Part shown: positions 14,232-23,427 of the stretch, in pieces | Position numbering within the stretch: position 1 is the first letter of the stretch | How the letters are laid out: each line of letters begins with the position of its first letter | Assembly: GCA_934330725.1 (NCBI GenBank) | Contig: CAKRGM010000036.1 | Coordinates: forward strand, 1-24,930 | Direction of reading: 5' to 3' | Source: an uncultured Lachnospiraceae bacterium | Lineage (GTDB): Bacteria > Bacillota > Clostridia > Lachnospirales > Lachnospiraceae | Length of the DNA stretch: 24,930 bases | Position numbers and translations under genes: made by a program | Notes under the pieces: generated by a model | Told to the model about the DNA's origin: nothing | The model's input: only the letters and a program-made list of their open reading frames with translations | Databases searched by the model: none

Positions 14232-15845
14232 ATGCCCGTAAAATACGTATTTGTAACAGGTGGTGTCGTATCAGGCCTTGGAAAAGGTATCACTGCTGCA
14301 TCTCTTGGACGTCTTCTTAAAGCTCGTGGTTTTTCAGTAACCATGCAGAAATTTGATCCTTATATAAACATTGATCCAGGTACAATGAATCCAATCCAGC
14401 ACGGTGAAGTTTTCGTAACTGATGACGGAGCTGAAACAGACCTTGACCTTGGTCATTATGAAAGATTTATTGATGAAAGTCTTAATAAGAACTCAAATGT
14501 AACTACCGGTAAAGTCTACTGGTCAGTTCTTCAGAAAGAAAGACGTGGTGATTTTGGTGGAGGCACTGTTCAGGTAATTCCTCATATCACTAATGAAATA
14601 AAGAGCCGTTTCTACCGTGATTATTCTTCAAATGATACTAAAATCGCCATCATTGAAGTAGGTGGTACAGTCGGTGATATAGAAAGCCAGCCATTCCTTG
14701 AAGCAATAAGACAGTTCCAGCACGAAGTTGGAAGGGAAAATGCGATTCTGATTCATGTAACACTTATTCCTTACCTTAAAGCATCGGGAGAAATGAAGAC
14801 CAAACCTACACAGGCAAGTGTCAAGGAACTTCAGGGTATGGGTATCCAGCCTGATATTATCGTATGCCGTACAGAGCTTCCTATGGAAAAAGGCATAAAA
14901 GATAAGATTGCACTGTTTTGTAATGTTCCTAAATCACATGTTTTGCAGAATCTTGACGTTGAAATTCTTTATGATGCTCCACTTGCAATGGAAGAAGAAC
15001 ATTTAGCCCAGGTTGCCTGTGAATGTCTTAACCTTGAGTGTCCACAGCCGGATCTTGAAGAGTGGAAAGCTATGTGTAAAGCATGGAAGAATCCGACAAA
15101 GAATGTTGAGGTTGCTTTAGTAGGTAAATATACTCAGCTTCATGATGCATATATCAGTGTTGTCGAAGCTCTTAAGCATGGCGGTGTAATCAATTCAGCT
15201 GCTGTAAATATCAAATGGGTTGACTCAGAGACAGTTACAGCTGATAATGTAGATGAAATATTAGGCGATGTATCAGGTATAATTGTTCCAGGTGGCTTTG
15301 GCGACAGAGGCATTGAAGGAATGATACAGTCTATAAAATATGCACGTGAGCACAAAGTACCATTCCTTGGTCTGTGCCTTGGAATGCAGTTATCAATTGT
15401 TGAATTTGCACGTGACGTTATTGGATATGATGATGCACACAGTACAGAGTTAATGCCTGAAACTACTCATCCTGTAATTCACCTTATGCCTGACCAGGAA
15501 GGCATTGACGATATCGGTGGTACATTAAGACTTGGTTCTTACCCATGTACACTTGATAAAGACAGTATTGCATATGAATTATATGGAGAAGAAACAATAC
15601 ACGAAAGACATCGTCATCGTTATGAAGTAAATAATGATTATCGTAATGTTCTTACAGAAAATGGCATGCGTCTTTCAGGTATATCACCAGATGGCCGTAT
15701 TGTTGAAATGATTGAAATCAAAGATCATCCTTGGTTTGTTGCGACTCAGGCTCATCCTGAACTTAAATCAAGACCAAACAGACCACATCCATTATTCAGA
15801 GGCTTTATTGCTGCTTCATTAAAATATCAGGATAAAGATAAATAA
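14232..15845 (+). CDS. pyrG: CTP synthase (glutamine-hydrolysing)
   Basis: Converts UTP to CTP with ATP and glutamine, the last step of pyrimidine nucleotide synthesis. It is 537 aa, family-typical. The synthase half has GGVVSGLGKG (10-19), the DDGAETDLDLGHYERF segment, GGTVGDIESQPFLEA and SGEMKTKPTQ. The class I glutamine amidotransferase half has GGFGDRG, the nucleophile in LGLCLGMQ (C382), HRHRYEVNN, and the His-Glu pair in QAHPELKSRP (H508, E510). The start is the ATG at 14232, with GGAGG (14222-14226) five bases before it; the in-frame ATG at 14220 overlaps that ribosome site and would add residues absent from the family. It is the only plus-strand gene here and is preceded by a long structured leader. 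Confidence 0.97.
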   Translation: MPVKYVFVTGGVVSGLGKGITAASLGRLLKARGFSVTMQKFDPYINIDPGTMNPIQHGEVFVTDDGAETDLDLGHYERFIDESLNKNSNVTTGKVYWSVLQKERRGDFGGGTVQVIPHITNEIKSRFYRDYSSNDTKIAIIEVGGTVGDIESQPFLEAIRQFQHEVGRENAILIHVTLIPYLKASGEMKTKPTQASVKELQGMGIQPDIIVCRTELPMEKGIKDKIALFCNVPKSHVLQNLDVEILYDAPLAMEEEHLAQVACECLNLECPQPDLEEWKAMCKAWKNPTKNVEVALVGKYTQLHDAYISVVEALKHGGVINSAAVNIKWVDSETVTADNVDEILGDVSGIIVPGGFGDRGIEGMIQSIKYAREHKVPFLGLCLGMQLSIVEFARDVIGYDDAHSTELMPETTHPVIHLMPDQEGIDDIGGTLRLGSYPCTLDKDSIAYELYGEETIHERHRHRYEVNNDYRNVLTENGMRLSGISPDGRIVEMIEIKDHPWFVATQAHPELKSRPNRPHPLFRGFIAASLKYQDKDK

Positions 15846-15849
15846 ATTA

Positions 15850-15891
15850 TTTATTTTTAAGGTGTGCCATAAGGCCCATCTTAAAAATAAA
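15850..15891. terminator. First of two hairpins between pyrG and the PPTase gene
   Basis: A 12-base-pair outer stem (15850-15861 with 15880-15891; core ATTTTTAAG/CTTAAAAAT) continues into GTGTGCC/GGCCCAT with one mismatch and one wobble, closed by the loop ATAA. It starts four bases after the pyrG stop. There is no clear U tract outside the stem, so alone it may stabilise the 3' end more than terminate. Confidence 0.55.
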
Positions 15892-15945
15892 ACTGCCGCC
15901 TAAACAATTAAACCTGTTTAGGCGGCAGTCTTATTTTATTTTTAT
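15892..15945. terminator. Strong bidirectional terminator for pyrG and the PPTase unit
   Basis: A perfect 15-base-pair stem (15892-15906 with 15915-15929, core CTGCCGCC/GGCGGCAG) with an eight-base loop. On the plus strand it is followed by CTTATTTTATTTTTAT; on the minus strand by TTTATTTTTAAG. It therefore suits both convergent genes. Confidence 0.92.
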
Positions 15946-15950
15946 ATTTT

Positions 15951-16682
15951 TTAATTTTCAGTGATTACAGCCATACGCATTTTATTTTTTCCTAATGTAT
16001 ACTCCTTTATATCGTACATTAAATTAAGAGATTCGTCTTCAAACTGCAGTCTATTATCTTTATATATAAATTTCCCCTTAGACATACCTTTTGATATTCC
16101 ATCTCCGGTAACTTTCGCATAAGCTTCTTTGAGAGTCCAGAGTCTTAAAAATCTGCTATGGAACTCTTCCTCACTGAGATTTTTAACACTATATACGGAA
16201 CCGGAATCTGCAATATTAAGCCAGCTGCATTCATCTGGTGAAAAGAAATGCTTTGCAATGCCAATCGCATCTTTACTCTTTCTTAAACCCTCTATATCAA
16301 TCCCAACATTATGGTCAGATACCACACAGACTGCATACTGCCCTGAGTGAGCTATATTGTAATGTATCTGTGGATAATCTGTAAAATATGGCTTCCCTTT
16401 TTCTGATATTTCAACGTTATAATCATATTTCTGTTCATATTGATATACTGCTGATTTAAGCTCTGTATATTCTATCTCATCAGCTGTCTTTGTTGTATCT
16501 GTCGCAGAATCAAACATTTTTAATGCCCTGTTAAGGATAATACCGGCTGCAATACTGCGCTTCTTATCAGCAGGCATTTTCATTTTATCTGTCTTTTTTC
16601 TTCTATACGCCGGAACAAGTCCATAAGCCTTATCATACAAAGCATCCGTAAACTGTTCAATATCAGCTGCAAGTATAATCAT
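15951..16682 (-). CDS. Sfp-type 4'-phosphopantetheinyl transferase
   Basis: Transfers the phosphopantetheine arm of CoA to a serine of carrier proteins (acyl carrier protein or PKS/NRPS carriers), in the cytoplasm. It has 243 aa, in the Sfp (two-subdomain) size range and not the 120-aa AcpS range. It has GKPYF near 96, NIAHSGQYAVC (109-119), the Mg-binding VGIDIEG (D129, E131) and WTLKEAYAK (182-190, E186). The ATG at 16682 is preferred because GGTGA lies upstream; an in-frame GTG at 16691 has no ribosome site. It follows the ABC-2 permease by about 87 bases on the same strand and shares its terminator, so co-transcription with the exporter is likely. No PKS/NRPS gene is in view, so its carrier protein is unknown. 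Confidence 0.93.
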   Translation of the reverse strand: MIILAADIEQFTDALYDKAYGLVPAYRRKKTDKMKMPADKKRSIAAGIILNRALKMFDSATDTTKTADEIEYTELKSAVYQYEQKYDYNVEISEKGKPYFTDYPQIHYNIAHSGQYAVCVVSDHNVGIDIEGLRKSKDAIGIAKHFFSPDECSWLNIADSGSVYSVKNLSEEEFHSRFLRLWTLKEAYAKVTGDGISKGMSKGKFIYKDNRLQFEDESLNLMYDIKEYTLGKNKMRMAVITEN

Positions 16683-16769
16683 AACAATCACCGTTTCTAA
16701 ATAAATAATATCTAATCTGAAAATTGCTATATGCTTTCTGAAAATAATTCTATATCATTTTCCAAATAA

Positions 16770-17831
16770 TTAATATCCAAGATAATAATACGGAAGCAGA
16801 AGTCTTCCTATATATTTTGCAAATGGAACAACAGTTGTTATATTTACAAATACAGGGCATATTACAAGCGATAATATAACAAGTACCGGAATAAGTGATA
16901 TCATAATATTGATATTCTTTATTATAAGGCAAAGTATTGTTCCAAATATAGTAATTGCCAGTATGTACAGAATCATATTCAGGAGTTCTGCCGGAAATAC
17001 AGCTGTTTTAGTTACTCCCATCGTAATAAGTGCATCAGCTGCAAATAAAAATGTCGGTATAAATACATACATCATCCTCACTGGAATTCTCATGTTATAT
17101 GGAACTGTAACAAGAACGCCCTTATCATAGTCACTTTTCCACATAACTGCACCAAACAGTCCCGCAATATAAACAAATATTATAAGTATTCCACGAATTG
17201 GAAATGTTACTGCTGCCTCTTTCATTGCAACCGTTTCATCACCGGATTCCAGATCATCATTTAACATTTCAAATTCCAGATGAAAAGTTATATCCGAATC
17301 CGCATATTTTTCATAACTTTTTTTAACTACTTCAACCGCATCAGAATTAATATTTTTAAACATTTTACTTGAAGCTGCATAATTGACTGCTATATTTTTT
17401 CCATAAGCCTTAAACATCGATGCAAATACAATTTCATCTGCCATTGAAGATACATAGCCTGCTGTATCATTTACACGGATAATACAGCCCTCATAGGATT
17501 TCCTGTCAAGTTTCTTTGTTATATCCTGTGAAAACACATAGCCACATTCTGAATCGCCTTTTGATATATCCTGTACCAGCTTATCGTGTGATTCCTCTTT
17601 ATAAAATTCCACACTGTAATCACCATTGACAAGCTGCTCTATAGTTTTAACAGTAGTTTCATCATTATCATACGCTGTCAGTCCGACCCTTGGTTTACCA
17701 TTTTCTGACATTTGCGGTATATTTACCAGAATTGCTGAAATCAAAGGCAGCCCTATAAGGAATATAATAATTGCCGGGTTTTTGAGCTGACGCTTAGTTA
17801 GCAAATACAACCAAACCATTATCTTTTTCAT
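16770..17831 (-). CDS. ABC-2 type transporter permease (second subunit)
   Basis: Integral membrane subunit of an ABC-2 exporter, 353 aa. It has one N-terminal helix (about 16-36), a long extracytoplasmic domain (about 37-205), then helices at about 208-232, 246-270, 278-300 and 303-326 and a C-terminal PYYYLGY. This is the layout of ABC2_membrane_3 proteins. Its start codon overlaps the stop of the other permease by four bases (ATGA), so the two are translationally coupled and probably form a heterodimeric channel. AAAGGG lies seven bases upstream. The substrate (drug, lipid, peptide or polysaccharide) cannot be inferred. Confidence 0.88.
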   Translation of the reverse strand: MKKIMVWLYLLTKRQLKNPAIIIFLIGLPLISAILVNIPQMSENGKPRVGLTAYDNDETTVKTIEQLVNGDYSVEFYKEESHDKLVQDISKGDSECGYVFSQDITKKLDRKSYEGCIIRVNDTAGYVSSMADEIVFASMFKAYGKNIAVNYAASSKMFKNINSDAVEVVKKSYEKYADSDITFHLEFEMLNDDLESGDETVAMKEAAVTFPIRGILIIFVYIAGLFGAVMWKSDYDKGVLVTVPYNMRIPVRMMYVFIPTFLFAADALITMGVTKTAVFPAELLNMILYILAITIFGTILCLIIKNINIMISLIPVLVILSLVICPVFVNITTVVPFAKYIGRLLLPYYYLGY

Positions 17832-19075
17832 CTGTTTACCCTTTCTATCACTGCAGTAATTCCCAAAAATACCAAACTATATATAACATTAATAATTATA
17901 CATGAAAATGTAATGCAGCCTGTCAGTATCTGCCCGCACAATTTAAAGAAATATGCTGTAGGCAATACTTTTCCTGCATCTGCCACTATTGATGGAAGCA
18001 TGGAAGCCGGCATAAAGCAGCCTGACGCAAACATCATTACCATTGAAAGAATAAAAAGAACCAGAATTCCTGCAACCTGGCTGTTCGTAGCCTTAAATAT
18101 AACACTTACCATTGAAAATAACGAAAAAATGAGGACAAAGATTCCAAACAGGCCTGTAAAGACCGTTTTTATATCTGTTTTTAAGATTTGTGAAACATAC
18201 GGAAATCTTATTGAGGCAAGTCCTGACATTATATATACAAATCCCAGTATACAAAAATACACAATTGTAATTCCAAGTATATTAAACAAATTTAATGTAC
18301 CATATTTTATACCTCTTCTGTATAATGCCGTATTAAGTGTCCTGTTTTTATTGTGTAGTAATGAAACACATGTTATTCCGCTGAGTATAAAAAACATTAC
18401 AATTCCTGTACAAATATAAAACTGTGTTGTCGACAGCTGACTTATTCCATCCTGTTTCTCAGCCTTGAAATATATACCTCTGTTTAAAGCATATAAAAAA
18501 TATTCATTATTTATCTGATTTTCCACCTCAATGACTTTATCCTTTGTTTTCAGGTATTTCCAGCTGGCATCATCCAGTGCATATACTCCGGCCTGTGCCG
18601 TACTAAGATCTGAAGCTCCGGCCATAATCATTTCCCTGAAAAGTGCAGATTCTGTATTCACACCACTCTTTGCAAATACTATCTTAGCCGGATTATTTGT
18701 TCCATTTAAAATTCCACCTACAAATTCTTCAGGCAGAAGTATAACTGCGGTTAATTCACCATTCCGCAGTCTCCTTAATGAGCCTTCTTTATCATATGTC
18801 TGCTCAAATTCGCAGACATTTTTAACTGTATCAATATCCCCAAGAAAATTAAATGTAAGGTTCGTCTGTTCATTTTCCCAATCACTGTTCGTTTCCGGAA
18901 CTACAACAGCTACACGCATTCGTGATGCATCATCCGTATTTTCAAACATCATTGATGAACATATACCAGCGAGGACAACTATTACCGCAAAAAGTACAGT
19001 TCCAAGTAATATCTTAGGCAGTGATTTAAATATTCCCTTTATCTGAAGCTTCGCAAGCATTAAATATTTCTGCAT
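17828..19075 (-). CDS. ABC-2 type transporter permease (first subunit)
   Basis: Integral membrane subunit of the same ABC-2 exporter, 415 aa. The first helix is at about 22-43, followed by a large extracytoplasmic domain (about 45-215) and helices at about 220-243, 255-280, 305-330, 335-360 and 385-410, so six in all. It shares the plan of the downstream permease but is not a close copy. It overlaps the end of the ATPase gene by 16 bases, with AGGTGG inside that gene as its ribosome site. Tight overlap on both sides makes this a single three-subunit transporter operon. No substrate-specific motif is visible. Confidence 0.9.
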   Translation of the reverse strand: MQKYLMLAKLQIKGIFKSLPKILLGTVLFAVIVVLAGICSSMMFENTDDASRMRVAVVVPETNSDWENEQTNLTFNFLGDIDTVKNVCEFEQTYDKEGSLRRLRNGELTAVILLPEEFVGGILNGTNNPAKIVFAKSGVNTESALFREMIMAGASDLSTAQAGVYALDDASWKYLKTKDKVIEVENQINNEYFLYALNRGIYFKAEKQDGISQLSTTQFYICTGIVMFFILSGITCVSLLHNKNRTLNTALYRRGIKYGTLNLFNILGITIVYFCILGFVYIMSGLASIRFPYVSQILKTDIKTVFTGLFGIFVLIFSLFSMVSVIFKATNSQVAGILVLFILSMVMMFASGCFMPASMLPSIVADAGKVLPTAYFFKLCGQILTGCITFSCIIINVIYSLVFLGITAVIERVNR

Positions 19076-19761
19076 ACGCCACCACCTATAACTTCCATAA
19101 GCTCATCGATATCAGGATGTCCTGCAAGTTCAGCGAGTTTTCCATCCTTTAAAAGATACATCCTGTCGCAAAGTTCAAGTTCTGTTTCCTCATGACTTGT
19201 TATGATAACTGTCCCGCCCTGGGCTATATAATTCTTTAAATAACGCTTTATATCCTGTTTACAGACAATATCAAGCGATGCTCCCGGTTCGTCCATTATA
19301 AGAATCTCGGGATTATTTGCAACAGCACAGGCAATACTCAGACGCTTCTTCATACCACCTGATAATTTTTTTACAGTCTTATCAATAAATGCTGTGACGC
19401 CAAATGCTGCAGGTGCTCCACTTATAAGGTCTTCCTCTAACCTTCTGTCTGACTGTGCATACCAGAATCTCAGATTATCCCTTACTGAAAGTTCTTCCAT
19501 AAGTGGATTTTCCTGTGGTACATACCCCACCTTGTCTGTAAAAAGCTTTCTTTTATTAAGTGCATTTTCACCATCATATATGACCTCGCCTGATGTAGGC
19601 TTATGACTTCCTGAAAGTATTCCAAGAAGTGTGGATTTTCCGCAGCCGTTAGCCCCAACTATCCCGATACACTCACCTCTGTCAGCATAAAAAGACACGT
19701 CAGATAAAACAACCTGCTTTCTGTACTTTTTTGCAATATCTCTAACCTCAATAAAAGGCAT
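19060..19761 (-). CDS. ABC transporter ATP-binding protein (ABC-2 exporter)
   Basis: Cytoplasmic ATPase subunit of 233 aa powering the two ABC-2 permeases encoded directly downstream. It has Walker A GANGCGKS (36-43), Q-loop VPQEN (Q83), signature LSGGMKKR (133-140), Walker B ILIMDE (153-158, E158) and the switch His in TSHEE (H190). All catalytic residues are intact. The D-loop reads EPGASLD where EPTAGLD or EPTNGLD is common. The CcmA/DrrA-like features and short length fit drug- or lipid-type ABC-2 exporters. AAGG lies eight bases before the ATG. A 95-base gap separates it from the heterodimeric exporter upstream, with no clear terminator or promoter in it. Confidence 0.93.
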   Translation of the reverse strand: MPFIEVRDIAKKYRKQVVLSDVSFYADRGECIGIVGANGCGKSTLLGILSGSHKPTSGEVIYDGENALNKRKLFTDKVGYVPQENPLMEELSVRDNLRFWYAQSDRRLEEDLISGAPAAFGVTAFIDKTVKKLSGGMKKRLSIACAVANNPEILIMDEPGASLDIVCKQDIKRYLKNYIAQGGTVIITSHEETELELCDRMYLLKDGKLAELAGHPDIDELMEVIGGGVCRNI

Positions 19762-19856
19762 CTGTCAACCTTCTTTCTCTTTCATATTCATATAATAAAT
19801 AATACAGCACTTTCTTATTGCGTACTTTCAATTCTGCACATTCTTATCTGTACTTT

Positions 19857-21638
19857 TTATTCTGCGCTTTCTGCACTTGCAAATGTACTGTTATAAAGCT
19901 TTGTATAAAATCCGTTCATCTTAAGTAATTCATCATGATTACCCTGCTCTATTATTTTTCCATCCTTCATGACAAGTATCCTGTCGGCATTCTGAATTGT
20001 TGAAAGTCTGTGTGCAACAATAAAACTTGTCTTACCCTGCATAAGTTTTGCAAATGCATCCTGTATTTTTAACTCAGTTCTTGTATCGATGGATGATGTA
20101 GCCTCATCAAGAATAAGCATTGCAGGGTTACAAAGCATTACCCTTGCAATACACAAAAGCTGCTTCTGTCCCTGTGAAAGGCTTCCTCCATCCTCTGCAA
20201 TCACTGTATCATAACCATTTGGCAGCCTCTTTATAAAGCCGTGTGCATACGATGCTTTAGCAGCTTCAATAATCTCCTCATCTGTTGCATCCGGCTTACC
20301 CATAGCAATATTTTCTTTGATTGTTCCTGCTTTCAGCCACGTATCCTGAAGAACCATTCCATATGATGATCTGAGTGAATATCTTGTCAGGTCTCTTATA
20401 TCTATATCCGAAACACTGATTGAACCTGCATTTACATCATAAAAACGCATCAACAGATTAATTATTGTAGTTTTTCCACATCCTGTAGGACCAACAATTG
20501 CAATCCTCTGTCCACTCTTAACATCAAGATTAAGTTCCTTTATAAGTTCCCTGTCGGGATCATATGAAAAACTTACGTCTTCAAGTTTTACCCTGCCATT
20601 GCACTGTTTTAAATCTACAGCATGCTCCGGCTCAGGCACCTCAGGTTTTTCTTCAATAAGTTCAAACACCCTGCCTGCACATGCCAGTGCGTTCTGAAGT
20701 TCCGTAACAACGCCTGATATTTCGTTAAATGGTTTGGTATACTGATTTGCATAGCTTAAAAAACACGAAAGCTGTCCAACTGTAATACCGTCATTAATTA
20801 CTGATATAGCACCAAATACGGCAACACCTGCATATACAAGGTTATTTATAAAACGTGTAGATGGATTTGTTATTGATGAATAAAATATTGCTTTTACCGA
20901 ACATTTCTGGAGCCTGTCATTTATTTCGTCAAATCTCGCAAGCGATTCATTTTCATATCCAAATGCCTGAACTACTTTCTGTCCACCAATCATTTCATCT
21001 ATTATTGCAGTCTGTTCACCTCGTATTTCTGACTGTTGTCTGAACATAACATAAGTGTGTTTTGCAATAAAGTTGGCAACAAACATTGAAAGCGGTGTAA
21101 GAACTATAACTGCAAATGTTATTTTTACATTTATGGAAAACATGAATCCAAGTGTTCCAAATATTGTAAGCACTCCTGAAAAAAACTGTGTAAATCCCAT
21201 GAGAAGACCATCTGAAAACTGATCAACATCAGCGATTACACGACTTACAATTTCACCATAAGAATGTCCGTCAATGTATTTTAAAGGAAGTATCTGTATT
21301 TTTTCAATTGCTTCATCTCTTATATCCATTGATACGTGATAGGTTATTTTATTATTGCATATATTCATTATCCACTGTGAAAGTGCCGTTATTCCTATAA
21401 CAGTACCTATCTGTATAAGTATCTTTGAAATATCACTAAATAATACATTTCCAGGTCCCACTATTTTATCAATTGCACGACCAATAAGAATCGGCACATA
21501 TAATGAGGATGCAACCGTAATAGCCGCCATAACAAGTGAAAGTGCTAAAAACAGCCAGTACTTTTTGATTCTAAGCAGTACCTTCCCGGCGATATGTTTA
21601 TTTTTACTTATTGATTTTGTATTCTTATTATCTGCCAT
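19857..21638 (-). CDS. ABC exporter half-transporter, catalytically competent partner (BmrD/TM288-like)
   Basis: Fused membrane-ATPase subunit of a type IV ABC exporter, 593 aa. A six-helix transmembrane domain (about 25-325) is followed by a nucleotide-binding domain with Walker A GPTGCGKTT (383-391), Q431, signature LSQGQ (487-491, in place of LSGGQ), Walker B with catalytic glutamate LILDE (E512) and switch His in AHR (H543). Paired with the gene immediately upstream, its Walker motifs face the partner's canonical FSGGQ and form the working ATP site, while its own LSQGQ faces the partner's degenerate Walker B. This matches the heterodimeric multidrug exporters BmrCD and TM287/288. AAGGAGG inside the end of the upstream gene serves as ribosome site, and the genes are three bases apart. 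Confidence 0.95.
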   Translation of the reverse strand: MADNKNTKSISKNKHIAGKVLLRIKKYWLFLALSLVMAAITVASSLYVPILIGRAIDKIVGPGNVLFSDISKILIQIGTVIGITALSQWIMNICNNKITYHVSMDIRDEAIEKIQILPLKYIDGHSYGEIVSRVIADVDQFSDGLLMGFTQFFSGVLTIFGTLGFMFSINVKITFAVIVLTPLSMFVANFIAKHTYVMFRQQSEIRGEQTAIIDEMIGGQKVVQAFGYENESLARFDEINDRLQKCSVKAIFYSSITNPSTRFINNLVYAGVAVFGAISVINDGITVGQLSCFLSYANQYTKPFNEISGVVTELQNALACAGRVFELIEEKPEVPEPEHAVDLKQCNGRVKLEDVSFSYDPDRELIKELNLDVKSGQRIAIVGPTGCGKTTIINLLMRFYDVNAGSISVSDIDIRDLTRYSLRSSYGMVLQDTWLKAGTIKENIAMGKPDATDEEIIEAAKASYAHGFIKRLPNGYDTVIAEDGGSLSQGQKQLLCIARVMLCNPAMLILDEATSSIDTRTELKIQDAFAKLMQGKTSFIVAHRLSTIQNADRILVMKDGKIIEQGNHDELLKMNGFYTKLYNSTFASAESAE

Positions 21639-21641
21639 GTC

Positions 21642-23390
21642 TTACGCCTCCTTCTTATACTGTGAATAGTAAATTTCCTGATAAACTTCACAGCTTTCAA
21701 GAAGTTCCTTATGAGTTCCGATTCCAGCCACTTTACCATCATCAAGCACAACTATCTTATCTGCATTCATAAGTGATGCTGCCCTTTGGGATACTATAAA
21801 CAGGGTTGGTTTAGGATTCATATGTGCAATGGCTTTTCTTAAATTGGCATCTGTCACCAGATCGAGTGCAGACGCACTATCATCAAGTATAAGTATATCC
21901 GGTTTTCCTACAAGTGCTCTTGCAATTGTAAGTCTCTGCCTTTGTCCACCTGAGAAATTTTTACCGCCCTGGTCAACATATGCGTCAAGCACGCCATTCT
22001 CTTCCATAACAAAATCCTTTGCCTGGGCCGTTTCTAATGCCTGCATTATTTCTTCATCCGTTGCATCCTTTTTACCCCAGCACATATTCTGCCTTATGGT
22101 TCCTTTAAACAGCAATGCTTTCTGCATAACAACGCCTACTTTATTGCGGATATATGGTATCTGATAATCTTTTATATTTTTTCCATCAATCAGCACTTCC
22201 CCATCCGTAGCATCATAAAAACGTGGAATCATATTTACAAGCGTTGACTTTCCTGAACCGGTTCCGCCTATGATACCAATTGTCTCACCCTTCATAACTG
22301 TAAAGTTTACATTACTTAAGGACTCATCTCCGGCACCTTTGTAACGTATGCTTACATTTTTAAATTCAACAGCGGGAATATTTTTTTCATTTGCTGCTGC
22401 CTGAAAACTGCTGATATCGTTTCCATCGCATGTTCCCGATTTCATACTGTTTTCAATCTTAAATATACTGTCAATTCTGTTAGCACAGGCGAGAGATTTT
22501 GTAATATTGATGATAAGATTGGCAAGCTTTATAAGTTCAACAAGTATCTGCGTCATATAATTATATAATGCAACAACCTGTCCCTGTGTAAGTGAACCTT
22601 CATTTACACGGATTGCCCCTGTCCATATAAGAGCTATAATTGCTACATTTACAACAACATACGTAAGCGGATTCATAAGACCTGATATTTTACCAACAAA
22701 CTTCTGCAGATGATTAAGCTTTTTATTCTCTTCCTTAAACTGTCTTACCTCATCCTGCTGTTTATTAAATGCCCTTATAACACGTACACCTGACAAATTT
22801 TCATGTGTTATTCCAAGTATCTTATCAAGGCTGTTTTGTACATTTCTGTACATGGGTTTTGTTGAAAGCATTATTCCAAAAACGATTATGCTAAGAACCG
22901 GGATAGTTGCAACAAATACAAGTGCAGCTTTCCAGTCTATCATAAATGCCATTATCATGGCACCAAATACAATAAAAGGTGAACGAAGAAAAAGTCTTAA
23001 TACAAGATTGACACCGTTTTGTACCTGATTGATATCACTCGTCATTCTTGTAATAAGTGTAGACATTCCTGTAACATCCATTTCAGTAAATGACAGTCCC
23101 TGAATATGTTTAAAAAGGTGATGTCTCATTCCGGTTGTACATCCCACCGCTGCCTTAGCCGAAAAATACTGTGCTGTTATAGAACATGTAAGACCTATGA
23201 CTGCAAGTCCTACAAGCATAAGACTCATCTTTGCAATATATCCTGTATCTCTTGTTGCAATACCAATATCAATTATCTGTGCTACCACAAGTGGTACAAA
23301 CAATTCAAAAAGTGCTTCCAGCATCTTAAACAGTGGTGCCAGAACACATTCTTTTTTATAATCCCTTAAATATATCCATATGCGTTTCAT
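21642..23390 (-). CDS. ABC exporter half-transporter with degenerate ATP site (BmrC/TM287-like)
   Basis: Fused membrane-ATPase half-transporter, 582 aa from the start chosen (numbers below add four residues, counted from the upstream in-frame ATG at 23402). Six membrane helices (about 20-305) precede an ATPase domain with Walker A GGTGSGKST (379-387), Q427, a canonical signature FSGGQ (483-487), Walker B ILILDD with Asp (D508) in place of the catalytic Glu, and Gln (Q539, SQR) in place of the switch His. Such changes mark the degenerate half of heterodimeric exporters. The ATG at 23390 is preferred because GGAG lies six bases before it; the ATG at 23402 lacks a spaced ribosome site. It lies 37 bases after the FliB-like gene and three bases before its partner. 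Confidence 0.93.
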   Translation of the reverse strand: MKRIWIYLRDYKKECVLAPLFKMLEALFELFVPLVVAQIIDIGIATRDTGYIAKMSLMLVGLAVIGLTCSITAQYFSAKAAVGCTTGMRHHLFKHIQGLSFTEMDVTGMSTLITRMTSDINQVQNGVNLVLRLFLRSPFIVFGAMIMAFMIDWKAALVFVATIPVLSIIVFGIMLSTKPMYRNVQNSLDKILGITHENLSGVRVIRAFNKQQDEVRQFKEENKKLNHLQKFVGKISGLMNPLTYVVVNVAIIALIWTGAIRVNEGSLTQGQVVALYNYMTQILVELIKLANLIINITKSLACANRIDSIFKIENSMKSGTCDGNDISSFQAAANEKNIPAVEFKNVSIRYKGAGDESLSNVNFTVMKGETIGIIGGTGSGKSTLVNMIPRFYDATDGEVLIDGKNIKDYQIPYIRNKVGVVMQKALLFKGTIRQNMCWGKKDATDEEIMQALETAQAKDFVMEENGVLDAYVDQGGKNFSGGQRQRLTIARALVGKPDILILDDSASALDLVTDANLRKAIAHMNPKPTLFIVSQRAASLMNADKIVVLDDGKVAGIGTHKELLESCEVYQEIYYSQYKKEA

Positions 23391-23427
23391 ACTAATCTCC
23401 ATTCCGGCGTCTCTTTTAAGACACGCA

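Noticed and set aside
18531..19046. 171-aa plus-strand open frame
   Set aside because: Antisense to the ABC-2 permease; Ser/Thr/Pro-rich shadow composition and no ribosome site.
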